The notes under the pieces: model-generated | Database searches by the model: none | What the model saw: only the letters and a program-made list of their open reading frames with translations | Told to the model about the DNA's origin: nothing | DNA from: Mycobacterium shimoidei | GTDB lineage: Bacteria; Actinomycetota; Actinomycetes; Mycobacteriales; Mycobacteriaceae | Length of the DNA stretch: 53,474 nucleotides | Direction: 5' to 3' | Assembly (NCBI GenBank): GCA_002101905.1 | Contig: LQPU01000050.1 | Coordinates: 1-53,474, forward strand | In this document: positions 8,478 to 15,947 of the stretch, in pieces | Layout: each line of letters opens with the position of its first letter | Numbering within the stretch: the stretch's first letter is position 1 | Program-made: the position numbers and the translations under genes

Positions 8478-9398
8478 TCAGGGCACCAGCGTGAGCACGA
8501 TCCAGCCGACCACCGCCGACGGCAAAAAGCCGTCGAAGCGATCCATCACTCCGCCATGGCCGGGCAGCAGGCTCCCCATGTCCTTGATCCCGAGATCCCG
8601 CTTGACCTGTGATTCCACCAGGTCGCCCAGCGTCGCGGTGAGCACCACGGCCAGGCCCAGCAACAGGCCGACGTACCACGGTTTGCCGACCAGGTAGATC
8701 ACCGTCACGGCGGTCGCGGAGATTCCGAGTAGCAGCGAGCCGGCAAACCCCTCCCAGGATTTATTCGGGCTGATTGCCGGGACCATCGGGTGCTTGCCGA
8801 AGAGCACGCCCGCGGCATATCCGCCGACGTCGGATGAGACGACGCCCACGGCCAACGCAAACACCTTCGCCGGGCCGTCGTGGTGGTAGATCAGCAACGC
8901 CGCAAACGAGCCGAACAGCGGGACCCAGGCCGCCACCATCACAGTCGTGGAGACGTCGCGCAAGTAATTCGCCGGCGGGGCTTTCGGGCCGCGCACGGCC
9001 CGTCGCCCTTTCGGGCTGATCAACCGCCAGATCATGCACACCACGACCGTGCCGCCGAAGCCGGCCAGCGCGCCACCGGTGCCAAAGGGCCAGGTCAACC
9101 AGAGTGTGAATTGGCCACCGACCAGCAGCGGGATCATCGGGATGACATAGCCGCCGGAGCGCAACCGCCGACCCATCTCCAACGTGCCCAGCGCGATACC
9201 CGCAGCGACGATCCCGAGGAACGCGTACTTGGCCCATACCAAGGTGGCGACGACCGCCCCGCCCATGACCACACCCACGACGATGGCGACGGGCAAATTG
9301 CGGCCCGCTCGTGATGTACTCGGTGCCGACCCGTCGGCTGCCGGGGCGCCTTCGCCGATATCGGTCTCTGCCACGGACGTGTAGTGCTGGGCGGTCAC
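8478..9398 (-). CDS. cdsA: phosphatidate cytidylyltransferase
   Basis: 306 residues; makes CDP-diacylglycerol from CTP and phosphatidic acid in the cytoplasmic membrane, the branch point for phosphatidylinositol, cardiolipin and mycobacterial PIMs. Several hydrophobic helices are evident from residue 35 onward. The family signature is near the C-terminus: GDLVESQVKRDLGIKD followed by LLPGHGGVMDRFDG. The N-terminal 30 residues are polar and disordered. Its start overlaps the frr stop by one base. Confidence 0.96.
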   Translation of the reverse strand: MTAQHYTSVAETDIGEGAPAADGSAPSTSRAGRNLPVAIVVGVVMGGAVVATLVWAKYAFLGIVAAGIALGTLEMGRRLRSGGYVIPMIPLLVGGQFTLWLTWPFGTGGALAGFGGTVVVCMIWRLISPKGRRAVRGPKAPPANYLRDVSTTVMVAAWVPLFGSFAALLIYHHDGPAKVFALAVGVVSSDVGGYAAGVLFGKHPMVPAISPNKSWEGFAGSLLLGISATAVTVIYLVGKPWYVGLLLGLAVVLTATLGDLVESQVKRDLGIKDMGSLLPGHGGVMDRFDGFLPSAVVGWIVLTLVP

Positions 9399-9955
9399 TA
9401 GACCTCCAGCAGTTCGCCTTCCTTGTGTTTGACCAAGTCGTCGATCTGGGTGATGTAGGTGTGCGTGGTTTTGTCGAGGTCTTTCTCCGCGCGGGCGACC
9501 TCGTCTTCACCCGCCTCGCCTTCCTTGCGGATACGGTGCAGCTCCTCCATCGCCTTACGACGGATGTTGCGCACCGAAATCCTGGCTTCCTCGCCCTTGT
9601 GCTTGGCCTGCTTGACCAACTCGCGGCGGCGTTCCTCGGTCAACTGCGGCACGGCCACCCGAATGATGTTGCCGTCGTTGGTGGGATTCACCCCGAGGTC
9701 CGAGTTGCGAATCGCGGTCTCGATGGCGTGCAGTTGGTTGTTTTCGTACGGCTTGATGATGACCATGCGCGCCTCGGGCACGTTGATGCTGGCCAGCTGG
9801 GTGATCGGGGTGTTGGTGCCGTAATAGTCGATGACGATCCGGGAGAACATGCCCGGGTTGGCCCGACCGGTCCGGATGGTGGACAGGTCGTCCCGCGCCA
9901 CCGACACGGCTTTTTCCATCTTCTCCTCGGCCTCGAAGAGAGCCTCGTCAATCAT
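9398..9955 (-). CDS. frr: ribosome recycling factor
   Basis: 185 residues, exactly the family length. Releases the ribosome from mRNA after termination together with EF-G. The tRNA-mimicking triple helix is recognisable: N-terminal helix EALFEAEEKMEKAV, the SxIRTGRANPGMF loop, and the long C-terminal helices with RRELVKQAKHKGEEARISVRN-like spacing. It lies 73 nt after pyrH, the usual neighbour in actinobacteria. Confidence 0.97.
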   Translation of the reverse strand: MIDEALFEAEEKMEKAVSVARDDLSTIRTGRANPGMFSRIVIDYYGTNTPITQLASINVPEARMVIIKPYENNQLHAIETAIRNSDLGVNPTNDGNIIRVAVPQLTEERRRELVKQAKHKGEEARISVRNIRRKAMEELHRIRKEGEAGEDEVARAEKDLDKTTHTYITQIDDLVKHKEGELLEV

Positions 9956-10028
9956 GTGCGCCGCTCCTTTTCATCGGCTGAGTCCCCGCACGCGGGTGCT
10001 GCCCGCACTGCTTGGTCGCCGGCGCTCC

Positions 10029-10796
10029 TCAGGTGGTGACCAGCGTTCCGATCTTCTCACCCGCCACTGCACGGGCGATATTGCCATCGGTCAGCAAATT
10101 GAACACCAAGATCGGCATGCCATTGTCCATGCACAGGCTGAACGCCGTCGCGTCGGCCACCCGCAGGCCGCGGTCGATGACTTCGCGGTGGCTGATCGCG
10201 GTGAGCAATTCCGCTTTCGGGTTCACCCGTGGGTCCTCGGCGAACACCCCGTCGACGGCCTTGGCCATCAGCACCACTTCGGCGCCGATCTCCAGCGCCC
10301 GCTGCGCGGCGGTGGTGTCGGTGGAGAAGTACGGCAGGCCCATGCCGGCGCCGAAGATCACCACCCGCCCCTTCTCCAGATGCCGGCGGGCCCGCAGCGG
10401 AATGTAAGGCTCGGCGACCTGACCCATGGTGATGGCGGTCTGGACTCGCGTCGCAATGCCTTCTTTCTCCAGAAAGTCTTGCAGTGCAAGACTATTCATG
10501 ACTGTACCGAGCATGCCCATATAGTCCGAGCGGGTGCGCTCCATGCCGCGCTGTTGCAGCTGTGCGCCGCGAAAGAAGTTCCCGCCACCGATCACCACGG
10601 CAACCTGTACGCCGCTGCGGACCACTTCGGCGATCTGGCGCGCGACCTGAGCCACCACGTCGGGATCCAATCCGACCTGCCCGCCGCCGAACATTTCGCC
10701 CCCGAGCTTTAGCAGTACTCGCGAGTACCTGGGCCGACCATCCGAGCCACCGGCGGAACACCCGCCGCTGTTGTCCGTCGGTTTCGGCTCGCTCAA
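10029..10796 (-). CDS. pyrH: UMP kinase
   Basis: 255 residues; phosphorylates UMP to UDP in pyrimidine nucleotide synthesis. Amino-acid-kinase fold with LLKLGGEMFGG near the N-terminus, the GGGNFFRG phosphate loop, the AITMGQVAEPY segment and the C-terminal GTLVTT. I chose the TTG at 10796 because GAGGAG sits about 6 nt upstream and the preceding open frame (to 10901) lacks family similarity. The 25 residues before the kinase fold are low complexity, as in other mycobacteria. Confidence 0.93.
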   Translation of the reverse strand: MSEPKPTDNSGGCSAGGSDGRPRYSRVLLKLGGEMFGGGQVGLDPDVVAQVARQIAEVVRSGVQVAVVIGGGNFFRGAQLQQRGMERTRSDYMGMLGTVMNSLALQDFLEKEGIATRVQTAITMGQVAEPYIPLRARRHLEKGRVVIFGAGMGLPYFSTDTTAAQRALEIGAEVVLMAKAVDGVFAEDPRVNPKAELLTAISHREVIDRGLRVADATAFSLCMDNGMPILVFNLLTDGNIARAVAGEKIGTLVTT

Positions 10797-10857
10797 TCGG
10801 ACTCCTCGTCTCGCTGGCCCTACTGGCGCCCCCAAATAGCATCTACATCCTGCCTCA

Positions 10858-10886
10858 TCCCTACGCCGCGGTGACAGGGTGGCCAA
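10858..10886 (-). promoter_or_regulatory. candidate promoter for pyrH-frr-cdsA-rlmN
   Basis: On the minus strand TTGGCC (10886-10881) is separated by exactly 17 nt from TAGGGA (10863-10858). It lies about 60 nt upstream of the pyrH TTG. Fair -35, imperfect -10. Confidence 0.25.
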
Positions 10887-10955
10887 GTTTGCTTGCGCCA
10901 TTCCTCCGATGCTGGTGGCGTCCAGCCGCGGGGGTGGCGGGGCCGGCCAGGATGC

Positions 10956-12446
10956 CTACGATCCCGTCAGACCTCTAGTCGCCGGGCCCTCGAGCAGCGC
11001 CCCGTCGGGTGCGAATCTCGATCCGTGCAACGGGCATTCCCATGACTGGGTCGCGTCGTTCCAACCCACGATGCCGCCCAAATGCGGGCAGACCGGCGAA
11101 ACCGTATGCTGCGTACCGTTTATCGCGCAGCGGGCCTGCATGCGCCACGGTGGCCCGGTGACCACACCGCCTCGGGCGGGGGCCGCTCGCCGCAATCGCG
11201 TGGCCGGCGCGAGCCAGCCCTTAGCCATGTGGAACGCGACTTCGAGGTTCGCCTGCACCGCGGTGGGGATGCCGGCGATCTCGTGCGGGCTCCATGCCGA
11301 AAACGCCCGCGACCAGTCCATCCGCCCACCAAGGATGCGCGCGCTGAGCATCAGTGCCGCCGCCGCCCCGGCGGTCATTCCCCACTTGTTGAAGCCCGTT
11401 GCGGTGAAAACGTTTTCATCACGGGGCAAGATCGAGCCGACGTAGGGCAGATGCGCGGCGGGCGTGTAGTCCTGGGCAGACCATTTGTGAGTCACAACCG
11501 CCCCGGGAAAGTGCTCGGTGGTCCACGCCTGCAATTCGTCGAGTTCCGCGGTTGGGCTCTTGCGGCCGACCACGTGGCTGGCCCCGCCGACGATCAGCCG
11601 CTCACCGTCACCTGTCGGCGCATATCGCACGGACCTGGTCGGCGAGCCCGCGGAAATGAACATCGGCCGGGTGATCTTGCCAGGGACATCGAACGCGATG
11701 CAGTACGACCGGCTGGGTTTCAGCCTGGCGAAAAACCCGCTGCGGTCGAGAATCGGCATACCGGTGGCAAGCACGCACTGTGCGGCGTCGACGTCGAGCT
11801 GCCCGTCTCGGGTGCGCGCCGCGACCCGCACGCCCCCGCTGCGATGTGACACACCGTGCACCCGCACACCTTCAGCCAGTCGACCACCACGCTGCCTAAG
11901 TTCGTCGATTAGCTTGTCCAGCAACGGCATTGGGTCAAACTGCGCCTGATCGGCCAGCCGAACTCCGCCGCGGTAGGGAAAGGGCGCCTCGGCGTCGGCA
12001 TCCCATTGCACGTCCAACCCCGCCAGGCGACACGCGGCCAGCTCGGCGCGGGCCGACAGCACCTCTTTTGCAGACTGGGCGTAGGTGTAGGCGTCCTCAC
12101 GCTGAACAGGAATGCCGTTTGCTTCGCAGTTGCGCAGCAACCAATCCTGACCCTCGCGGTTGCCCTGCACGTAGTCGCGCGCCAGCCCCGGGCCGTGCCG
12201 GGCAACGATCTGCGACAACATCGTCCCCTGCAGCAGGCTGATCTTGCCGGTGGTGTTGCCGGTGGTCACCGCGCCGGCGGTGCGAGCCTCCAGCACCAGA
12301 ACGTCTTTGCCCGCGCGGGCCAGCAGCACCGCGGTGATCAAGCCCGTGATGCCGGCCCCCACCACCACCACATCAGCGGATGGTTGTCCGGGATGGGTTG
12401 ACGCGTCGGACCGGTTTCTGCCGGCCAGCCACAGTGAAATCGTCAT
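10956..12446 (-). CDS. FAD-dependent oxidoreductase fused to a Rieske 2Fe-2S domain
   Basis: 496 residues. A DAO-type FAD domain begins with the Rossmann motif VVVVGAGITGLITA near residue 25 and ends near residue 400. The last 85 residues are a Rieske domain with both cluster ligands: CPHLGGIV and CPLHGSRF. Fusions of this kind (Bacillus YhfW type) are thought to couple amine or amino-acid oxidation to an iron-sulfur relay; the substrate is unknown. The ATG at 12446 is preceded by AGGAAG, so the longer frame to 12560 is not used. It is divergent from the CsbD-like gene and is the first gene of a block not found between pyrH and amiC in M. tuberculosis. Confidence 0.88.
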   Translation of the reverse strand: MTISLWLAGRNRSDASTHPGQPSADVVVVGAGITGLITAVLLARAGKDVLVLEARTAGAVTTGNTTGKISLLQGTMLSQIVARHGPGLARDYVQGNREGQDWLLRNCEANGIPVQREDAYTYAQSAKEVLSARAELAACRLAGLDVQWDADAEAPFPYRGGVRLADQAQFDPMPLLDKLIDELRQRGGRLAEGVRVHGVSHRSGGVRVAARTRDGQLDVDAAQCVLATGMPILDRSGFFARLKPSRSYCIAFDVPGKITRPMFISAGSPTRSVRYAPTGDGERLIVGGASHVVGRKSPTAELDELQAWTTEHFPGAVVTHKWSAQDYTPAAHLPYVGSILPRDENVFTATGFNKWGMTAGAAAALMLSARILGGRMDWSRAFSAWSPHEIAGIPTAVQANLEVAFHMAKGWLAPATRLRRAAPARGGVVTGPPWRMQARCAINGTQHTVSPVCPHLGGIVGWNDATQSWECPLHGSRFAPDGALLEGPATRGLTGS

Positions 12447-12486
12447 CGCTTCCTGGTACCCGGCGCGCAGGCGACGAAACAAGAAA

Positions 12487-12513
12487 GGTTTGAGCACCAG
12501 GCGTGCCGGGAAC
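12487..12513 (+). promoter_or_regulatory. SigF-like promoter candidate for the CsbD-like gene
   Basis: GGTTT (12487-12491) and GGGAAC (12508-12513) are 16 nt apart, close to the mycobacterial SigF pattern GGTTT-N15-17-GGGTA. The -10 has one mismatch, and the leader to the start codon would be about 100 nt. Confidence 0.3.
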
Positions 12514-12616
12514 CCGCCGAGACGGGGCGGGAAAGAAATCGGAGACACCGCAGTCTCCACGCCGCCGAGTCCGGTCGAGACGTCGGCTGGAAAAGCAAGC
12601 CAAATAGGAGGAATCC

Positions 12617-12856
12617 ATGGCAGACGACAACAAAAGCGGACCCGCGGAAGGCGTGAAAGGCGTCGTCGAGGACGTCAAGGGCAAGGCGAAAGAAGCCGCC
12701 GGCAACGTGCTCGGTCAGGATGAGATGGCCCGTGAGGGTGCGGCTCAGCAAGACAAGGCCGAAGCGCAGCGCGACGCGGCGAAAAAGGAAGCCGAAGCCG
12801 AAGCCGCACGAGGCAGCGCCGAAGCGTCGGAAAAGCGCCAGCAGTCCCACCAATAG
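12617..12856 (+). CDS. CsbD-like stress protein (microaggregate-binding protein 1 type)
   Basis: 79 residues, extremely polar, rich in Ala, Lys, Glu and Gln and without hydrophobic core; expected to be an extended helix or intrinsically disordered. The N-terminal GVKGVVEDVKGKAKEAAGNV is the CsbD signature. The remainder consists of Ala/Glu/Lys helix with EAEAEAARGSAEASE. The related mycobacterial proteins are abundant in stress and stationary phase; the exact role is unknown. A near-perfect TAGGAGG ribosome site precedes the ATG by 6 nt, suggesting high expression. Confidence 0.88.
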   Translation: MADDNKSGPAEGVKGVVEDVKGKAKEAAGNVLGQDEMAREGAAQQDKAEAQRDAAKKEAEAEAARGSAEASEKRQQSHQ

Positions 12857-12867
12857 CTGGATACGAG

Positions 12868-12900
12868 GACGGGCCCGGTCTGTGGTGGACCGGGCCTGTC
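12868..12900. terminator. strong hairpin between convergent genes
   Basis: A 13-bp stem (one G-U pair) formed by 12868-12880 and 12888-12900 with a 7-nt loop TGTGGTG, just after the CsbD-like stop and before the convergent acyltransferase stop. No T-run follows, as is common for mycobacterial terminators. Confidence 0.6.
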
Positions 12901-12928
12901 GCCTGTCTTGAGTCAAAAATGTGCTGGC

Positions 12929-13864
12929 TCAGCCAAATACCGGTAACGCCCGCTTGCGGGCCAGCGCGTCCATCCCGCGCTGGATGCTGTCCTGCACTTC
13001 CCGGTACTTGCACTCGACATATTCCTCGTCGTCGGCGCGGGCCGGATCGTGGTCCAACTCAACGGCGGGCATGAACCTCGTCCTGATTTTGGCCGGCAAC
13101 GGAAACTGCGGTAGCGCCGCAGGAGCGATTCCCCAGGGCAGCGAGATTGCGAGCGGGAACACTTTGAGCCGCAACAACCGATCGAGTTGCAGCGTGCGCG
13201 CCAGCTTGTCACCGCGGATCAGCACCGGCATGGCATCGGCACCACCGACGGTTGCAATCGGGACGATCGGCACCCCGGCACGAATTGCCATCTTCACGAA
13301 GCCTTTTCGCCCCGCGAGGTTGGCCTGGTCCCGTTCACTGAACGGTCGTAACGAGTCAACCTCACCGCCGGGCCACAGCGCGACATCGCGTCCTTCGGCC
13401 AGTGCCGTCGCGATGGCGTCCGGCGCAGCCGGCAGCACGCCCATGGCGCGGAAGTACCGACCGAAGCCGGGGATGGCCATCAGCGCGTCGTGGGCGGTGC
13501 CGTGCAGGGTTCGCTCGGGACCGAATCGTCGCCACCATTGCAGCCCGACCGTCCAGGCATCCCACACGAACGGGGCGCCGGAGTGGATGCCCACCAACAG
13601 GGTCGGAGGTTTGCCGATGTTCTCCCAGCCGTCGATCTCCATCCGAAACCAGTAATCCACCAACAGGTTCCAGAAAAACTTCTGCCGCTGCAGGGTGGTT
13701 TCGTCCTGACCACTGAGATCCCATCGGCCGGCGCGGCCGGCTATCCAGCCGCCGAGCCCGCCTTGCTGTTTTTCGCGTCGCCCCTGCATCGCGGCACGTG
13801 CTTGCCACGCTTGTCGTTCGGCTTGGTCACGTAGTTGCGCGGGTCTGTGATCGCTGGCACCCAT
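12929..13864 (-). CDS. PlsC-like lysophospholipid acyltransferase
   Basis: 311 residues. The LPLAT/PlsC region covers about 90-260: LLVGIHSGAPFVWD corresponds to the first catalytic block, LWPGGEVDSLRPF to the substrate-binding block with EG-like glycine, and VPIVPIATVGGAD to the last block. The usual HxxxxD is not exact: His and Asp are eight apart. The protein probably transfers an acyl group to a lipid acceptor at the inner membrane face. The N-terminal 60 residues are charged. A GGGTAT element lies only 10 nt upstream of the ATG on the coding strand, so the mRNA could be leaderless and SigF-controlled, though no matching -35 was seen. Confidence 0.82.
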   Translation of the reverse strand: MGASDHRPAQLRDQAERQAWQARAAMQGRREKQQGGLGGWIAGRAGRWDLSGQDETTLQRQKFFWNLLVDYWFRMEIDGWENIGKPPTLLVGIHSGAPFVWDAWTVGLQWWRRFGPERTLHGTAHDALMAIPGFGRYFRAMGVLPAAPDAIATALAEGRDVALWPGGEVDSLRPFSERDQANLAGRKGFVKMAIRAGVPIVPIATVGGADAMPVLIRGDKLARTLQLDRLLRLKVFPLAISLPWGIAPAALPQFPLPAKIRTRFMPAVELDHDPARADDEEYVECKYREVQDSIQRGMDALARKRALPVFG

Positions 13865-14062
13865 GCCGTTTCGGATACCCCATCCGCCGTCCGGTCATGT
13901 CCTGCGATCGGGCCTATCACCGCCGGTGACACATCGTCGTAACGCTGGACCGCTGGACACGACGCACCATGGTTGCTACGAAGGAATAGTTCGCTGTCTT
14001 CAGCAGAGTAGGGCTGGCATTCGCAAAGCGCCGATATCCGGTGCGCGATTCGGAGTGCAGAT

Positions 14063-14497
14063 ATGAGCCCTACGACCAGAGTTAGCCGAGACGGAACAGT
14101 TCCGACGCAGCCGCTTCGATATCCGTTTGCCGGCCCGAGCGCTGTGCTGCGCGCTGTCACCCAACGCCGGGGTCCGGCAGTGATCATCTTTGTCAGAGGT
14201 GAAATAGACGCAAGCAACGAGGTCGAGTGGAACTACCTGGTAGCCGAGATAGCCGCCGCCGCCGAGTTCCCGGGACCGGTGGTCGTCGACGCGACCGACC
14301 TCGACTTCATGGGATGCTGCGCTTTTCCCGCGCTGGCGCGCGCGGCAGAGCACTGCCGGCGCCGCGGCGTCGCACTATGCCTGGTGACCCAACAGCCGAT
14401 CGTCGCGCGCATGGTGGCCATCTCAGGTATGCGTTGGCTGCTGGGAATCTATTCGACCGTCGAAATTGCCTTGTCACGAGGCATCAAAGAGCAGTAA
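14063..14497 (+). CDS. STAS-domain protein with a Cys-Cys in place of the phosphorylatable serine
   Basis: 144 residues. Residues about 35-140 form an anti-sigma-factor-antagonist (STAS) domain: VIIFVRGEIDASNE then VVVDATDLDFMGCCAFPAL. In classical antagonists the second motif reads DLSxxxFxDSxGxxxL and its Ser is phosphorylated by the partner kinase; here the equivalent positions are Gly-Cys-Cys. The protein therefore cannot be regulated by that route, and may act constitutively or by thiol chemistry. Mycobacteria have such redox-type antagonists (RsfA-like). The start at 14063 has GGAG about 9 nt upstream. Confidence 0.85.
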   Translation: MSPTTRVSRDGTVPTQPLRYPFAGPSAVLRAVTQRRGPAVIIFVRGEIDASNEVEWNYLVAEIAAAAEFPGPVVVDATDLDFMGCCAFPALARAAEHCRRRGVALCLVTQQPIVARMVAISGMRWLLGIYSTVEIALSRGIKEQ

Positions 14498-14603
14498 CGG
14501 CCCCCGACCAGCCGATCAGGCCCGCGTTTGGCGCTCACCGAGAGCGGGTATCACGCTTTTTGTCGGCCGAATCCGGCCGTGAACTCCAACGGCGGGGTGA
14601 AAT

Positions 14604-15122
14604 TTGGCTGAGGTAGCCGCGGGGACACGGTTGCCCGTTCGGTTGACAGATCCTGAGGTTTCAGCCGCGTTGAGGCGGCTCAATGACGTAATCGAGGCGC
14701 TGGGTGTATCTGCCGGTCCGCCCCGCGGGGTCGCTATCGATGCGTTGGAAACCCTGGCCTGGTGCTACGGCGAAGCCTTGGCGCGGCTGATAGCTCGGTT
14801 GGCCGCCAACCCGACGTTGCTGCCGCCGCTCACGATCGTGCACGAGCTCGGCGCGGAATCGGATCATGGCCGAGTTCTGCGCGTGACCGCCGAGCTGGCC
14901 GGACCCTCCGGCGATCGCGGCGGTCAGGCTCGATTGACCACGCTCGAGCGCACAATGCCCCTGCGGCGGCTCCCCCCGTACAGGCCCGAAGCGATCAGCG
15001 TCGCCGACATCGTGCGGAAGGCTGTGCTCGCGGCCGCCCCCGAACTCTCCACCGTGACCGTGGAGTCACTGCCGCGCCGGCCCGGTGTCAGATCAGTGCG
15101 GGGTCAGTCTCCGAAGCCTTGA
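14604..15122 (+). CDS. hypothetical protein
   Basis: 172 residues, family not recognised. An in-frame stop at 14598 makes the TTG at 14604 the first possible start, with GGGGTG upstream as a weak ribosome site. The protein is predicted soluble, alpha-helical and Ala/Leu/Arg-rich, with segments such as LAWCYGEALARLIARLAAN. Codon choice is compatible with a real gene but in this GC-rich genome a frame this length could occur by chance. It follows the STAS gene by 106 nt and its end overlaps the convergent cutinase gene by 19 nt. Confidence 0.5.
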   Translation: MAEVAAGTRLPVRLTDPEVSAALRRLNDVIEALGVSAGPPRGVAIDALETLAWCYGEALARLIARLAANPTLLPPLTIVHELGAESDHGRVLRVTAELAGPSGDRGGQARLTTLERTMPLRRLPPYRPEAISVADIVRKAVLAAAPELSTVTVESLPRRPGVRSVRGQSPKP

Positions 15123-15841
15123 TGCGGCGCCGGCGCCGGCTCACCGGGAGCCGCACCGAGCCGGCTGGCGGCGAAGTCCGCGCCTTGGCTGATCATGGCG
15201 CCGTCGACCGCGTAGGTATCGTGCGCGGCGAAATTCATCCCGTCGGAGCAGATCGGGTCTTCGGTAGCGCAGACCTTGAGGGTCTTGCCCTGATAGGCGG
15301 GGCCGATGACAACCGGCGGCTCGTTGAGGAAGTTCATCGCCCGCGCGTTGGGCATTCCGAAGAGCACGACCGCGGCGACGTTGTCAGCCACGGTCGGGTC
15401 CAGCGGTTTCGGCACTGTCGCGGGATCGACCCCGTCGGGTACCGCAGCCGAAGTCACGAAGCCCATCACCGCCGCGCCTTGGGAGTATCCGCCGAGCACC
15501 ATCTTGGTCTGGGGGCAGCTGCCGGCCATGGAAACGACGTGTGCGCCGGCGTCCCTGATCCCGTCGACGCCGGTCTCCCACTGTTCGGTGGCCGGGTAGT
15601 CGACCGGATATACCCCCAGCGACTTTCCCTGAACCCGTTGGCTCAGCGCATCGACGAAGGCCTGTCCCGTCGGGCCGACACCAGGTGCCTCCCCGGTGCC
15701 CCGGGCAAACACCACCTCTGTGTCGGGGCACGGCTGCGCGGATGCGGAGGGAAGGGCGGAGCCCGACAGAACCAAAGCGCTGAAGCCTCCCGCTGTCAGC
15801 AGCGCGGGAGCGAGGAAACGAACCAGGTCACGAGCATTCAT
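15104..15841 (-). CDS. secreted cutinase-family esterase (Culp type)
   Basis: 245 residues. A signal peptide (RFLAPALLTAGGFSALVLSGSALPSASAQ in two hydrophobic parts) is followed by the cutinase domain starting CPDTEVVFARGTGEAPG. The nucleophile elbow is GGYSQGAAV; the Asp is in CATEDPICSDG and the His in AAHDTYAV, with four cysteines able to form the two family disulfides. Mycobacterial Culps hydrolyse lipid or triacylglycerol esters outside the cell. The ATG at 15841 is preferred over the one at 15859 because a TTGACA lies 28 nt upstream, which would overlap the longer start. The tail is Pro/Ala-rich. Confidence 0.92.
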   Translation of the reverse strand: MNARDLVRFLAPALLTAGGFSALVLSGSALPSASAQPCPDTEVVFARGTGEAPGVGPTGQAFVDALSQRVQGKSLGVYPVDYPATEQWETGVDGIRDAGAHVVSMAGSCPQTKMVLGGYSQGAAVMGFVTSAAVPDGVDPATVPKPLDPTVADNVAAVVLFGMPNARAMNFLNEPPVVIGPAYQGKTLKVCATEDPICSDGMNFAAHDTYAVDGAMISQGADFAASRLGAAPGEPAPAPHQGFGD

Positions 15842-15846
15842 GCCGC

Positions 15847-15875
15847 AGGATGTGCCCATTCGATTTCTTTGTCAA
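15847..15875 (-). promoter_or_regulatory. candidate leaderless promoter of the cutinase gene
   Basis: TTGACA (15875-15870, minus strand) is 17 nt from CATCCT (15852-15847), which ends 5 nt before the ATG at 15841. The -35 is perfect, the -10 is poor. Confidence 0.3.
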
Positions 15876-15922
15876 ACCAGATTTTTTTGAAACTTTCGGC
15901 AGGGAAACAGCAAGGAAGATCT

Positions 15923-15947
15923 GAGGTGCTGCGCAAGCGCTCACCTC
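15923..15947 (-). terminator. hairpin at the end of the antiporter operon
   Basis: GAGGTG and CACCTC arms enclose an inner GCGC/GCGC stem, overlapping the mnhD stop codon. No T-run. It separates the antiporter operon from the cutinase gene. Confidence 0.45.
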
